DNA of 64,000 nucleotides from Primulina eburnea (Eukaryota > Streptophyta > Magnoliopsida > Lamiales > Gesneriaceae). Under the pieces are notes generated by a model. That model was not told the origin of the DNA, made no database searches, and saw only the letters and a list, made by a program, of their open reading frames with translations. The stretch lies in contig NW_027331510.1 in NCBI RefSeq assembly GCF_022965805.1, forward strand, positions 310,001 to 374,000, written 5' to 3'. Positions 11,863 through 23,539 of the stretch are shown here, piece by piece (the stretch's first letter is position 1; the number at the start of each line of letters is the position of its first letter). Made by a program: the position numbers and the translations under genes.

Positions 11863-11981
11863 TCACTTTCGCCCAACACTATTATTATCTCAACTTAATC
11901 TTAAAATAACCTGGTTATGATCATGTCCACTCAAAATCAATAATCTCAAACTAACATGTTATAAAATCTTGGGCATTACAA

Positions 11982-13514
11982 AGTTCTTCTTTGAGTTCTT
12001 TGATTCAGAGACCATTGTTGATGGACTTGCAGAGAGAGGAGATTGATTTGGTAGTTCCGGGGACCATTGCTCGTTTATCAGCGTTGGTTATTCGATCTAC
12101 ATTGATGGATAGGATCCGTAGAGAGCAGACTGATGATGTTCAGTTGACAGAGTTGAGAGCTAGAGCAGAGGATAGAGGGAACTCAGAGTTTGGTTTGAAT
12201 GGTGATGGTTTGGTGACTTTCAGAGGCCGTATTTGTGTTCCTATTGGCGATGATATTCGACAAGATATTTTGACAGAGGCTCATACCGCGACATATTCGA
12301 TTCACCCAGGCAGCACCAAGATGTATCAGGATCTTCGTAGACTCTACTGGTGGCCATGTATGAAGAAAGATATTGCTATGTTTATTTCTCAGTGCCTAAC
12401 CTGTCAGCAGGTGAAGATTGAGCATCAGAGACCTGCTCTGACGTTGTTGTCATTGCCGATTCCTCAGTGGAAGTGGGAGCATATTACGATGGATTTCGTG
12501 ACTGGTCTTCCCAGAACGCAGAAATGTTTTAATTCTATTTGGGTTATTGTTGATCGATTGACCAAGTCAGCGCATTTTCTCCCAGTCAAGACGACGTACT
12601 CTATGAATCAGTATGCCGAAGAGTACGTAGCTAAGATCGTTAGACTTCATGGTGTTCCAGTGTCGATCGTGTCTGATCGTGACCCTAGATTTACTTCAGA
12701 GTTTTGGAAGAGTTTGCATAGAGCTATGAGTTCACGGTTAGCTTTCAGTACATCTTATCACCCTCAGAGCGACGGTCAATCAGAGAGAGTCATTCAGATT
12801 CTAGAGGATATGCTCAGAGCTTGTACCATTGATTATCCTGGTAGCTGGGATTCCAAGTTGCCTTTGGTTGAGTTCACGTACAATAACAGTTACCAAGCAA
12901 CGATTGACATGGCACCGTACGAAGCACTTTATGGCAGGAAGTGTAGATCTCCCTTGTATTGGGATGAGATTGGTGAGAGGAAGATGTTGGGACCCGAGTT
13001 GGTCCAACAGACAGTCGATGTTGTTGCTGTTATCCGTAAAAGGATGAAGACTGCGCAGTCGAGACAGAAGAGTTATGCAGATGTTCGTCGTAGACCTTTG
13101 CAGTTTGAGGTTGGCGATCACGTGTTCCTAAAGATAGCACCTCTCAAGGGTGTGATGCGATTTGGCAAGAAGGATAAGTTGAGTCCGAGGTTTATTGGTC
13201 CATTTGAGATATTGGACAGAGTTGGTGATCGAGCCTACAGATTAGCCATACCGCCAGATCTTGACAGAGTCCATAATGTTTTTCACGTATCGATGCTCAG
13301 GAAGTATATTGCGAATCCTTCCCATGTTCTTCACCACGAGCCATTGGATTTGACGCCGAATTTGACTTACCAAGAGATTCCAGTCCAGATTTTAGACCGT
13401 AAGGTCAGAGTATTGAGGAACAAAGAGATCGGCATCGTTAAAGTCCTTTGGAGGAACCATTTGATCGAAGAGGCTACGTGGGAACCGGAGGATGAGATGA
13501 GAGAAGTATCGTGA
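11982..13514 (+). pseudogene. G3 pol fragment: end of RNase H region, integrase, chromodomain-like tail
   Basis: The sequence resumes directly after the G2 LTR at the counterpart of residue about 960 of the intact G9 protein (SSLIQRP). Integrase zinc residues ([10 protein letters not shown]), catalytic D/D/E (MDFVTGL, SDRDPRF, DGQSER) and the GPF module are present. A 2-base loss in a GAGAGA run near 13500 shifts the frame, so the protein ends EMREVS where G9 has [12 protein letters not shown]. The fragment has no start of its own; the TTG at 11991 is internal. Confidence 0.88.
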
Positions 13515-13534
13515 GTTGTTCGTGCAGTGACGTC

Positions 13535-13570
13535 AATTTTGAGGACGAAATTCCCTTAAGGAGGGGAGAT
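13535..13570 (+). other. Pre-PPT hairpin and polypurine tract of G3
   Basis: Hairpin AATTTTG-AGGA-CGAAATT (13535-13552), where the one change from the G9 version still allows a G-U pair. It is followed by the purine run AAGGAGGGGAGAT up to the LTR start at 13571. Confidence 0.75.
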
Positions 13571-15078
13571 TGTAAAAGCCGAGCTCGGTGTACGGTACGG
13601 TTTAAGTTTTGTATGTTTATTTGGTTTTGTGATTTAGATGTTTAGAGTTGTGTTATGGGTTATAGTATAGTTGGTATTATTGTTTTATGGCCTGGTTGAT
13701 ATTGTTAGTTGATGGTGGTTGCGTCGTTTCAGTGTTTCGGATCGATTGTAGTTGCATTGGTATGTTTCTTGGGCGTGACCAGACCGCACCCGCGGTAGTG
13801 CAAGCAGTGCACCCGCGGTCTGAATTTGTGGATTTTTGGGAGTTTTGCCGAAGCCACACCGCACCCGCGGTGATTGCAGGACCATACCCGCGGTCGTCGA
13901 GTTCAGGATTTTTGTGTGGTTGCCGAGAGCTTAGCGCACACGCGGTGCTTGTTGGAACGCACCCGCGGTGATGAACAGTACAGGTATGGGCGAGATTTTA
14001 AGTGCTTTTTGGATGAGTTGACTTCACTTTTTCCTCATTCTTTCCTCTCCATTCTCGATTTCTCTCTTCAAACCAAGGGTTTTCCCTCATTTCTTTCATT
14101 TCCTACCTTTGATTTTTGGATTTAGTTGGTGATTTGAGTTGAGATCGAAGTTCTTCTTGGTGCTAGGAAGCTAAGGTAAGCTTTTGGTTGCATTATTTCT
14201 TGGTTTTGGAGAAGAGATAATGTGGGGTTGTTGTTTATGTTGGATTTATGGATTTATTGGCATGAGTTCTTGATTATTGAGTTGATGATGGTGTTATTTA
14301 TGGATTATTGTTGTAGGTGGTGTACCAAGAGTTAGATTCAAGGTGTTCTTGTGGTTTTGTAAGTCGAATTTCATCCTTTGTGCTCACATGATGTATATGT
14401 ATTATATTTCAAAGATTTTAATGTACTATTCCCTTCATTGACTTCATAATTATGTATTGATTCACTTGTATATCTATTGGAAACATTGTATGTCTCAATT
14501 GTATTGAAAAGGGAATACAAAGAGTATAGTCTTCAAAGTTATTGATTTAATGCCAAGAGAGAGTTTCAAATGTTTTATTGGATTGATAGATACATAGTCA
14601 GAGATTGCATGCAATTAGTTGATCAACGACCATAGGCTTATATTCCTCAGAGTTGTCGATTTATATCGATGGGATAAGAGAACCACAGACAGAGTTACTA
14701 TTGATATAAATCCAACCAGAGTAAAGAGAAATACCATCTTATTGCTATGTTATTGCTACGATATTCATGTTTCAGAGTTGATGGTATTTATGTTTTCAAA
14801 GTCATGTTTTACAGAGTATACTATGTATCATTGCTATGTAAGAGTTCCACTTGCTGAGTTTTATACTAATTTCAGTTATTTTCATGTGATGCAGATAAGA
14901 GCGACGGACCAGGACGTTGACTGTGGCCCGGAGTCATATGCATACGAAGTTGGAAGGATGTGTCTTTTGCAAGCATTTTTGTAACATGATCATATGAATG
15001 ATATTTTGTATTTTTGTTATATCATTTGAATGATCATGTATTTACCTTTAAACATTTTATGGTAATGTATTATGAAAC
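13571..15078 (+). repeat. 3' LTR of G3, left part
   Basis: Starts TGTAAAAGCCGAGCTCGG. It is cut at 15078 by G4, whose target duplication GAAAC is 15074-15078. The LTR continues at 23469; its total length without G4 is 1574 bp, close to G6 and G9. Translated frames within it (13687-13971 and others) are repeat translations, not genes. Confidence 0.88.
13784..13970 (+). repeat. U3 array of CCGCACCCGCGGT units (G3 LTR)
   Basis: Six copies of a 13-base GC-rich unit (CCGCACCCGCGGT and variants) at irregular spacing of about 20-60 bases, just before the T/A-rich stretch GAGATTTTAAG (about 13992-14002), which may be the TATA element. The same unit occurs in G6 and G9 in different numbers. Confidence 0.75.
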
Positions 15079-16868
15079 TGTGGGGCCCTTAGCTCCTAAT
15101 CGTTATTACAACACAATCTGATTAGGGTTAATTAATTACAGCGGAAAACGAGTTTAAAATTTCTTTTACAACGAGCCCAAAATATTTCTTCTGATATTTA
15201 CATACTAAAAATAGTATCTAAATTCAAATCATAAAACACGCCCACACGTAATCAAAACCAATCATATACAACCAACTAATATCCTCGGGACATGCCCCGG
15301 TATATAGATACATATACATATACTGAGAACAAGACATAAACATAAACCTCAGCCCAAGCTGTGGCTCCCTCCAGAAGTACCCTCTCCGGTCTCCTGATAT
15401 CCTGGAGTACCTGCCATTGTCCACACACAAAGACAACAACAGCCCCCCTTGGGGGTGAGCAAAGCTCCGTATGGAACAACCAATCATATATACCACAGAT
15501 ATCTAAACAATGATATATGGTATGCAATGCATGTATGTCGTGGAGGTATCAGGTCAAATGCCCATCCACTGAGCACATGTCAGAATCAATCGAATCGCTG
15601 TCAAATCAAATCAATGCTCGAGCTGGCACACCGGCCGATATGGGAATACACATATGATAGCGTCGTCGAAGCGCCATCAATCCCACATCTCATATCCAAT
15701 CATATGGGGCCACAAATGTCTATGTTTTAAGGGTCATATAATACCAAACATAGCATTGTGTTCACAAACCCCGGAATCCAATCAAATCATATCAGGGTAT
15801 CCAAGGATCATAGCTCAACGTGCATGTCATGTATCGATGTATGCATAAAATGATGTGTGTTAACAAAACATTTATTTTATACATCGATATTCAAATCTCA
15901 ATGTCATGTATGCCACATAAATCAACAAATAGGCATATAGACACATATTCTCAATCCAATCAATCAAATCAATTCAACATATATCATATAATACAGATAC
16001 CTGTCGTATGTTACCCGGTCGCAACATACCTCAATTCTTCGTTCCAAATTGATGTAGTCTGCAGATACACTTTATCTACATCAATTACATATTCATTTCA
16101 ATCAATAACATGCTCCAAAATCATTAATATGAGTTTCAAATATCATTTGAAACTTCAATAATTCATATTAAATTCAAATCATATCATAATTCAATTCCGA
16201 CTTCGAATATACGTTTATTGTCGGTTATTCTACTACATATCAGAAATTCAACTTCAAATACTAGCTATTCCAGCACTTTGATATTTAAAACTGCTGAAAC
16301 CAGAAGAAAATTACCTCAGTCTGAAGCCCTTGACGCGCAGATAACAAATATATAATTTGTTTCGCGTTTAAACGGCGTTTCAAAGTCGAATCGGACGAAA
16401 GAAATTTCGAATCTCTCGGGTCTCTCTTGAATTTGCTGAAATGGAATGAAGACAACGTACAGCAAACTCGAACTTATCTCTCACCGTTTACCGCGCTCGG
16501 GCGGTAGAATTCTCGCGCCCGAGCGCGAGAAGTTCTGCCCCCGGCGTTAACTTATACCGCGCTCGAGCGGTCACAAATTACCGCTCGGGCGCGGAGTGTT
16601 CTGCCCGAACACTACCTTTTCCTTCCTTGGCGCTCGGGCGGTCATTTTCTACCGCCCGGGCGCCACTTGTTCTGTAGAAATATTTCATTTTTTGTACAAC
16701 ATTGGCGTCCGGCCTCTTAAATCAAATTCGTACAACATCAATTCATATACAATATTCATTTTCTCAATTCATTTTCTTAATATACATCAAATACATAATC
16801 ATATGACAATTTCATAGATTATCGATAATCACATAGGATTTACGATAATACGATACACGGTCCTTACA
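15079..16868 (-). repeat. 3' LTR of G4
   Basis: 1790 bp; minus strand TGTAAGGACC to GGGGCCCCACA. Contains the hairpin array 16492-16664 in U3. It encodes nothing recognisable; the same short frames recur in both LTR copies simply because the copies are identical. Confidence 0.93.
16492..16664 (-). repeat. U3 array of three GC-rich inverted-repeat units (G4 3' LTR)
   Basis: Units at 16492-16527 (CGCGCTCGGGCG/CGCCCGAGCGCG, perfect), 16557-16594 (15-bp arms, one mismatch) and 16629-16664 (GGCGCTCGGGCGGT/ACCGCCCGGGCGCC, one mismatch), with loops of 8 to 12 bases. The core GCTCGGGCGGT matches the array of G2. No clear TATA box was found beside it; the minus-strand GAGATAAG is a weak candidate. 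Confidence 0.8.
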
Positions 16869-16904
16869 TTTCTCCCCCTCTTAAAAGATTTCGTCCTCGA
16901 AATC
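16869..16904 (-). other. Polypurine tract and pre-PPT hairpin of G4
   Basis: Minus strand AAGAGGGGGAGAAA (16882-16869) abuts the LTR. The hairpin GATTTCG-AGGA-CGAAATC is at 16887-16904, 4 bases away. Confidence 0.82.
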
Positions 16905-16946
16905 TCAAACATCTCTATATACATAACATTGACAAACATATATATG

Positions 16947-19900
16947 TCACCAGTTATAGTACATCTCAAAACTAAAATCAGTAAAAGGATCAGAATACAT
17001 CGAATACAATGGAACAGATGTCGTAGAATCAAATAAATGCGGATACGAATCTCGCATCTTGCTCTCCAGTTCCCACGTTGATTCTTCAACACCGTGTCGT
17101 GTCCATTGCACTCGTACGAGAGGAATCGATTTATTTCTCAATATCTTTTCCTTTCGATCCATAATGCGAACAGGTTGTTCAACATAGGAAAGAGAAGGAT
17201 CCAATTCAACCTCATCAGGTGCAAGCACATGTGATGGATCTGGTTCATATTTCCTCAACATAGAAACATGAAACACATCATGAATAGCAGATAGAGCTGG
17301 TGGCAATGCCAATCGATACGCAAGATCACCAACTCGATCCAGTATCTCGTATGGACCAACATAACGAGGAGATAATTTCCCTCGCATGCCAAATCGAACC
17401 GTACCTCTAAAGGGAGATATTTTCAAGAACACTCTGTCACCTTTCTGGAATTCCAAGGGTCGTCTTCGTTTATTCGCATAACTCGTTTGACGATCCTGAG
17501 CAGCTTTCATCCGTTGCCGAATTAACTGAACCTTATCATTCATTTCCTGTATCATTTCAGGTCCAGTCAATTGTTTCTCACCAATTTCATCCCAGAATAA
17601 CGGTGATCTACAACGTCTCCCATATAGAGCTTCAAACGGTGCCATACCGATACTCGTCTGAAAGCTATTATTATATGAAAATTCAACCAATGGTAAGGCG
17701 TCTTGCCATCCCATTCTGAAATCCATCACAACTGCACGCAACATATCCTCTAAAGTCTGAATCGTACGCTCAGTCTGGCCATCAGTTTGAGGATGATAAG
17801 CAGTACTCATAGCCAAACGCGTACCCATCGCTTCTTGGAAACTACCCCAGAATTTAGAAGCAAACCTGGGATCACGGTCAGATACAATTGAGACTGGCAC
17901 TCCGTGCAGTCTCACCACATTCTCGATGTACAAACGGGCCATTCTCTTATAGGGATAAGTCCGCTCATACGGAATGAAATGCGCAGATTTCGAAAGCCGA
18001 TCAATAATAACCCAAATAGCATCACAGACCTTGGGCGAACGAGGTAAATGAGTCACAAAATCCATAGCAATATGCTCCCAATTCCATTTCGGGATTTCAA
18101 GACTATGGAGTAATCCTCCAGGTTTCATTCTCTCGGCTTTCACTTGCTGGCAGACCAGACATTTAGAAATAAACTCGGCAATGTCCTTCTTCATACGTCT
18201 CCACCAGAATTGAGGTCTCAATGTCAAATACATCTTCCGACCTCCCGGGTGAATACTATATTTGCTACAATGTGCTTCTCGAAGAAGGGCAGATCTCAAA
18301 TCAGAATCATCAGGAACTACCAGCCGACCATTAAGTCGTAAAGAACCATCAGAAGAAATCTGAAATCCAGACTGATGTCCAGCAGATACAAGTTCTTTCG
18401 ACTTCTGAATCTGAGCATCGCTTCGTTGGGCCTTTCGTATTTTCGATATAAAATTCGGCTCAATTTGCAATGCGGAGACAGTGACAGAATTCCAATTCGA
18501 GTGAAAAGTCCAACCAGAAGTACATATATCCTCATGTACCTTGGCGACATTGACAGAAGCTAAAACAGAATCATAAACTTTCCGACTCAGGGCATCCGCG
18601 GTAACATTCACTGCTCCAGGGTGATATTGAATCTCACAATCAAAATCCTTCAGGAGATCCATCCACCTGCGTTGCCTCATATTCAGATCAGATTGAGAAA
18701 AGAGATATTTCAGACTTTTATGGTCTGAATAGATAACAAACTTTTCTCCATACAAATAATGGCGCCAAATCTTCAGAGCAAATACAATGGCAGCCAATTC
18801 GAGATCATGAACAGGATAACGTGTTTCATGAGATTTCAATTGACGAGACGCATAAGCAACCACCTTGCCATGTTGCATCAGAACACAGCCCAAACCTTTA
18901 CCAGATGCATCTGTACATACCACGAATCCTCCGGTACCTGAGGGAATAGTAAGCACAGGCGCTGTGGTCAATCTCGTCTTCAATTCAAGAAAACTAGCTT
19001 CACATTCATCTGACCAAATGAATCGCTGATTCTTCTGTGTCAGTTGAGTAATAAGTTTAGCTATCTTCGAAAACCCTTCAATGAAACGACGATAATAACC
19101 AGCTAAACCCATGAAGCTTCGGATCTCAGGAACATTCGTAGGTCTCGGCCAATTCAATACAGCTTCGACCTTCGCAGGATCAACAGATATGCCATGTCTC
19201 GAAATGACGTGGCCCAGAAATACCACTTTGTCCATCCAGAATTCACATTTGGACAATTTGGCATACAGATGACTAGTACGCAGAATCTGAAGTACCAGTC
19301 TCAGATGTTCAGCATGCTCCTTTTTCGATTTCGAATAAACAAGAATATCATCGATAAATACAATAACGAATCGGTCTAGATAATCTCGAAAGACACGATT
19401 CATTAAGTCCATAAAAATAGCAGGAGCATTCGTAAGACCAAAAGGCATAACCAAGAATTCATAGTGGCCATACCTCGTACGAAAAGCAGTCTTGGGCACA
19501 TCTTCGTCTCGAACTCGTACTTGATGATACCCAGAACGAAGATCAATCTTCGAGTATACAGAAGTACCTTGAAGCTGATCAAATAAATCATCGATACGCG
19601 GAAGTGGGTACTTATTTTTCACAGTAGCCCGATTCAGTTGCCTATAATCAATACACATTCGCATAGTACCATCTTTCTTTCGAACAAATAAAACTGGAGC
19701 TCCCCAAGGTGATACACTCGGTCGAATATATCCCTTATCGAGAAGATCCTGTAATTGTTCTTTCAGTTCTTTCAATTCCAGAGGTGCCATGCGATAAGGA
19801 GCTTTAGATATAGGCGCAGTCCCCGGCACAAGATCAATACCAAACTCAACTTCTCGATGAGGAGGAAAATCAGGAATCTCATCGGGAAATACATCCGGGA

Positions 19901-21464
19901 ATTCTTTCGCAACAGGAATATCAGACAAAGAAGGTTCCTTCTTCGAGACATCAATAGCGTAGATAAGATAACCCTCATCTCCGCTAGTCAACAATCGAGA
20001 CATTTCCAAAGAAGATACCAATGGAATTTTGGCTTGGGAACCCTTGCCATAAAAATTCCACTTGGGTCCATCAATCGGTCGAAATCGAACCACTCCGTGA
20101 CAACAATCAACAATAGCTCGATTTGTCATCAGGATATCCATGCCAACAATACAATCAAAGTCGTGCATTGGGAGGACAATCAAATTCAAGAATATCACAT
20201 TATCCTCATATATCAATACACAATTATGCACAACTTTTTCAGACAAGATAATCTTCCCTGCTGGCGTGGCTATCGACAAAGTATCATACAACGATGTACA
20301 CTCAATATCATGAGATGCAACAAATGCATGAGATATGAATGAATGAGATGCTCCTGTATCAAATAAAACACGTGCAGGATAATCGCAAAGCGTGCAAATA
20401 CCTGCAATCACACCTCCAGGAGCCTCTCTCGCCTGATCCTCAGTCATGGCATATACTCTCACTTGAGGAGGAACTTGGGCACTCGGACCACCCGGTCCTC
20501 GATATCGTGGGACATTCGACTGCTGAAAAGATGGAACAGGAACAGCAGGTCTCATCGTACTAGGGCCACCTCTAAATCCTGGCTGGGGCTGAGCAGAAGT
20601 CGTACCCCTGTTCGGACATACTCGAGAGAAATGGCCTTCCTGCCCACACTGATAACAAGTACCAAACATACCTCGACACTGCTCGATAGTATGTTTGCCT
20701 CCACAATGACTACAATAGGGAGCAATCACAGGACTCCCTCGCTGAGATCCACTCGAACTCGAAGAAGACGAAGAAGCAGAGCCAGTCTTCTTGAACTTCT
20801 TACCTCTCGGTCGCAAAGTAGGCTGCTGAGCTGATACCGGTGGTGGAGGAGTATACTGTGGACCCCCTCTCTTAAGTCCAGCCTCGGCTGCCTTGGCTCG
20901 TTCAACCGCCTCTGCGTAGCTGGTAGGCAATCCAGAAACAACATATGTATACAAAACAGGATGTAAACCATTTACAAACCTGTTATATTTCGCCCTCGCA
21001 TTTCCAGCTACGTGAGGTGCATACTTCAGTAGAGTAGAAAATTTGGAAGCATACTCTGCAACAGACATCGTTCCCTGCTGCAGATTATTGAATTCATTCT
21101 CCTGTGCAGTATAATAAGAAGGAGGAGAATACTGCTCAAGAAATTGGGCCTTGAAGACATCCCATGTGACTTCAGTCCCGGCCTCTTTCAATCCAATCTC
21201 AGCGGCTTCCCACCAAGATTTAGCTCGGTCTTTCAGCTGATACAAAGCAAGTTTCAGTCTCCGAGCCTTGGAATATTCAACAATATTAAACAAGTGCTCG
21301 ATGTCCTTCAGCCAGGCCTCAGCTCGTTCAGCACTCTCAGTGCCAAAGAACCTCGGTGGTTTCAAATCCTGGAATCGAGCCATAACCACATCCATGGACA
21401 ACCATTCAAATTGCCCAACAATCCTCTCAGTATTACTACTCGCAACTTCATCTGTGTGATCCAT
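16947..21464 (-). CDS. G4 gag-pol polyprotein, intact (1505 aa)
   Basis: Single frame from ATG at 21464 ([10 protein letters not shown]). Gag spans about residues 1-300, with a Ser-rich stretch and a zinc knuckle at 270-283 (C-x2-C-x4-H-x4-C). Protease has DTGAS at 369-373. RT has FIDD at 703-706, RNase H has TDAS at 851. The integrase zinc residues are H1065, H1072, C1102, C1105, and the catalytic triad is D1135, D1196, E1232 (35 residues between the last two). A GPY-type module and a chromodomain-like tail (EESTWELE) follow. Such polyproteins build the particle, copy the RNA and insert the DNA. No lesion was found. The last 24 residues extend past the usual PHLF end and may be non-essential. 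Confidence 0.95.
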   Translation of the reverse strand: MDHTDEVASSNTERIVGQFEWLSMDVVMARFQDLKPPRFFGTESAERAEAWLKDIEHLFNIVEYSKARRLKLALYQLKDRAKSWWEAAEIGLKEAGTEVTWDVFKAQFLEQYSPPSYYTAQENEFNNLQQGTMSVAEYASKFSTLLKYAPHVAGNARAKYNRFVNGLHPVLYTYVVSGLPTSYAEAVERAKAAEAGLKRGGPQYTPPPPVSAQQPTLRPRGKKFKKTGSASSSSSSSSGSQRGSPVIAPYCSHCGGKHTIEQCRGMFGTCYQCGQEGHFSRVCPNRGTTSAQPQPGFRGGPSTMRPAVPVPSFQQSNVPRYRGPGGPSAQVPPQVRVYAMTEDQAREAPGGVIAGICTLCDYPARVLFDTGASHSFISHAFVASHDIECTSLYDTLSIATPAGKIILSEKVVHNCVLIYEDNVIFLNLIVLPMHDFDCIVGMDILMTNRAIVDCCHGVVRFRPIDGPKWNFYGKGSQAKIPLVSSLEMSRLLTSGDEGYLIYAIDVSKKEPSLSDIPVAKEFPDVFPDEIPDFPPHREVEFGIDLVPGTAPISKAPYRMAPLELKELKEQLQDLLDKGYIRPSVSPWGAPVLFVRKKDGTMRMCIDYRQLNRATVKNKYPLPRIDDLFDQLQGTSVYSKIDLRSGYHQVRVRDEDVPKTAFRTRYGHYEFLVMPFGLTNAPAIFMDLMNRVFRDYLDRFVIVFIDDILVYSKSKKEHAEHLRLVLQILRTSHLYAKLSKCEFWMDKVVFLGHVISRHGISVDPAKVEAVLNWPRPTNVPEIRSFMGLAGYYRRFIEGFSKIAKLITQLTQKNQRFIWSDECEASFLELKTRLTTAPVLTIPSGTGGFVVCTDASGKGLGCVLMQHGKVVAYASRQLKSHETRYPVHDLELAAIVFALKIWRHYLYGEKFVIYSDHKSLKYLFSQSDLNMRQRRWMDLLKDFDCEIQYHPGAVNVTADALSRKVYDSVLASVNVAKVHEDICTSGWTFHSNWNSVTVSALQIEPNFISKIRKAQRSDAQIQKSKELVSAGHQSGFQISSDGSLRLNGRLVVPDDSDLRSALLREAHCSKYSIHPGGRKMYLTLRPQFWWRRMKKDIAEFISKCLVCQQVKAERMKPGGLLHSLEIPKWNWEHIAMDFVTHLPRSPKVCDAIWVIIDRLSKSAHFIPYERTYPYKRMARLYIENVVRLHGVPVSIVSDRDPRFASKFWGSFQEAMGTRLAMSTAYHPQTDGQTERTIQTLEDMLRAVVMDFRMGWQDALPLVEFSYNNSFQTSIGMAPFEALYGRRCRSPLFWDEIGEKQLTGPEMIQEMNDKVQLIRQRMKAAQDRQTSYANKRRRPLEFQKGDRVFLKISPFRGTVRFGMRGKLSPRYVGPYEILDRVGDLAYRLALPPALSAIHDVFHVSMLRKYEPDPSHVLAPDEVELDPSLSYVEQPVRIMDRKEKILRNKSIPLVRVQWTRHGVEESTWELESKMRDSYPHLFDSTTSVPLYSMYSDPFTDFSFEMYYNW

Positions 21465-21658
21465 CTACAAATCAATGATGAATATCACAGATCAATATCA
21501 ATCTCATAATCTCATCGTTTCATATCATCAATCTCATCATATACTTACTCAAATCAAATCACATAAGAGAAAGTAATACAAATAAGTCAAACACATACGC
21601 ACAATTCATTTGTGCCTATTCAAGTGTACACAAGACTCAATAGAGCATTCCCAGCTAT

Positions 21659-21670
21659 GCTCTGATACCA
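21659..21670 (-). other. Primer-binding site of G4 (iMet tRNA)
   Basis: TGGTATCAGAGC on the minus strand, 5 bases from the 5' LTR. The leader 21465-21658 up to gag shows no other feature. Confidence 0.9.
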
Positions 21671-21675
21671 TACTG

Positions 21676-23463
21676 TGTGGGGCCCTTAGCTCCTAATCGT
21701 TATTACAACACAATCTGATTAGGGTTAATTAATTACAGCGGAAAACGAGTTTAAAATTTCTTTTACAACGAGCCCAAAATATTTCTTCTGATATTTACAT
21801 ACTAAAAATAGTATCTAAATTCAAATCATAAAACACGCCCACACGTAATCAAAACCAATCATATACAACCAACTAATATCCTCGGGACATGCCCCGGTAT
21901 ATAGATACATATACATATACTGAGAACAAGACATAAACATAAACCTCAGCCCAAGCTGTGGCTCCCTCCAGAAGTACCCTCTCCGGTCTCCTGATATCCT
22001 GGAGTACCTGCCATTGTCCACACACAAAGACAACAACAGCCCCCCTTGGGGGTGAGCAAAGCTCCGTATGGAACAACCAATCATATACCACAGATATCTA
22101 AACAATGATATATGGTATGCAATGCATGTATGTCGTGGAGGTATCAGGTCAAATGCCCATCCACTGAGCACATGTCAGAATCAATCGAATCGCTGTCAAA
22201 TCAAATCAATGCTCGAGCTGGCACACCGGCCGATATGGGAATACACATATGATAGCGTCGTCGAAGCGCCATCAATCCCACATCTCATATCCAATCATAT
22301 GGGGCCACAAATGTCTATGTTTTAAGGGTCATATAATACCAAACATAGCATTGTGTTCACAAACCCCGGAATCCAATCAAATCATATCAGGGTATCCAAG
22401 GATCATAGCTCAACGTGCATGTCATGTATCGATGTATGCATAAAATGATGTGTGTTAACAAAACATTTATTTTATACATCGATATTCAAATCTCAATGTC
22501 ATGTATGCCACATAAATCAACAAATAGGCATATAGACACATATTCTCAATCCAATCAATCAAATCAATTCAACATATATCATATAATACAGATACCTGTC
22601 GTATGTTACCCGGTCGCAACATACCTCAATTCTTCGTTCCAAATTGATGTAGTCTGCAGATACACTTTATCTACATCAATTACATATTCATTTCAATCAA
22701 TAACATGCTCCAAAATCATTAATATGAGTTTCAAATATCATTTGAAACTTCAATAATTCATATTAAATTCAAATCATATCATAATTCAATTCCGACTTCG
22801 AATATACGTTTATTGTCGGTTATTCTACTACATATCAGAAATTCAACTTCAAATACTAGCTATTCCAGCACTTTGATATTTAAAACTGCTGAAACCAGAA
22901 GAAAATTACCTCAGTCTGAAGCCCTTGACGCGCAGATAACAAATATATAATTTGTTTCGCGTTTAAACGGCGTTTCAAAGTCGAATCGGACGAAAGAAAT
23001 TTCGAATCTCTCGGGTCTCTCTTGAATTTGCTGAAATGGAATGAAGACAACGTACAGCAAACTCGAACTTATCTCTCACCGTTTACCGCGCTCGGGCGGT
23101 AGAATTCTCGCGCCCGAGCGCGAGAAGTTCTGCCCCCGGCGTTAACTTATACCGCGCTCGAGCGGTCACAAATTACCGCTCGGGCGCGGAGTGTTCTGCC
23201 CGAACACTACCTTTTCCTTCCTTGGCGCTCGGGCGGTCATTTTCTACCGCCCGGGCGCCACTTGTTCTGTAGAAATATTTCATTTTTTGTACAACATTGG
23301 CGTCCGGCCTCTTAAATCAAATTCGTACAACATCAATTCATATACAATATTCATTTTCTCAATTCATTTTCATAATATACATCAAATACATAATCATATG
23401 ACAATTTCATAGATTATCGATAATCACATAGGATTTACGATAATACGATACACGGTCCTTACA
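21676..23463 (-). repeat. 5' LTR of G4
   Basis: 1788 bp, nearly identical to 15079-16868. Ends at 23463 against the target duplication GAAAC. Confidence 0.94.
23087..23259 (-). repeat. U3 array of three GC-rich inverted-repeat units (G4 5' LTR)
   Basis: Copy of the array at 16492-16664, apparently without change. Confidence 0.8.
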
Positions 23464-23468
23464 GAAAC

Positions 23469-23534
23469 TCTTTCCATTTGCAAGAAAATTTTAAATTCCG
23501 CTGTATTTTAATTGTAACGGGTCAAGGTGTCACA
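23469..23534 (+). repeat. 3' LTR of G3, right end
   Basis: The last 66 bp of the LTR, ending GGTCAAGGTGTCACA. It matches the end of the G6/G9 LTR read on the opposite strand and reconnects with 15078 once G4 and one copy of GAAAC are removed. Confidence 0.88.
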
Positions 23535-23539
23535 TTATA

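Larger units (their letters stand above)
3845..11980 (-). mobile_element. G2: Ty3/gypsy (Tekay/Del-type) LTR retrotransposon, left LTR truncated by G1
   Basis: Minus-strand element: 5' LTR 10123-11980, primer site 10106-10117, gag-pol 9884-5335, polypurine tract 5250-5236, 3' LTR from 5235 leftwards. The visible 3' LTR (1391 bp) matches the 5' LTR with only about seven mismatches seen by eye, so insertion was recent. The missing 467 bp of the 3' LTR (counterpart of 10123-10589) should lie left of G1. G2 interrupts G3 pol; the right target duplication is AAGTT at 11981-11985. The polyprotein carries one nonsense codon and one frameshift. Confidence 0.92.
10123..11980 (-). repeat. 5' LTR of G2
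   Basis: 1858 bp, TGTAATGCCC to GGTCCCCACA on the minus strand. Complete, bordered by the primer site on the left and G3 pol on the right. It carries the hairpin array 11696-11862, the TATA-like site 11646-11655 and the stem-loop block 10428-11032. Confidence 0.92.
15079..23463 (-). mobile_element. G4: complete Ty3/gypsy (Tekay/Del-type) element
   Basis: Full-length 8385-bp minus-strand element: 5' LTR 21676-23463, primer site 21659-21670, gag-pol 21464-16947, polypurine tract 16882-16869, 3' LTR 16868-15079. It is flanked by the perfect 5-bp target duplication GAAAC (15074-15078 and 23464-23468). The LTRs (1790 and 1788 bp) differ, as far as read, only by a 2-bp TA indel near 15487 and one substitution near 16771. 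The frame is intact, so the element looks very young and potentially autonomous. It interrupts the 3' LTR of G3. Confidence 0.95.
11981..23534 (+). mobile_element. G3: Ty3/gypsy element of the G6/G9 family, interrupted twice
   Basis: The visible parts are the 3' third of pol (11982-13514), polypurine tract, and a 3' LTR split into 13571-15078 and 23469-23534 by G4. Upstream G3 sequence is displaced left by G2. The LTR start TGTAAAAGCCGAG and end GGTGTCACA match G6 and G9. It sits in C5 integrase; the right target duplication is TTATA (23535-23539), with its partner outside the window. Confidence 0.9.

Noticed and set aside
15224..15496. Small frames repeated at 15224-15496 and 21821-22171 as a conserved gene pair
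   Set aside because: They recur because the two LTRs of G4 are nearly identical copies, not because of selection on protein.
19755..20342. 195-codon plus-strand frame and similar long frames opposite G4, G2, G6 and G9 gag-pol
   Set aside because: They run antisense to conserved polyprotein sequence and have no domain of their own; they are by-products of its codon use.
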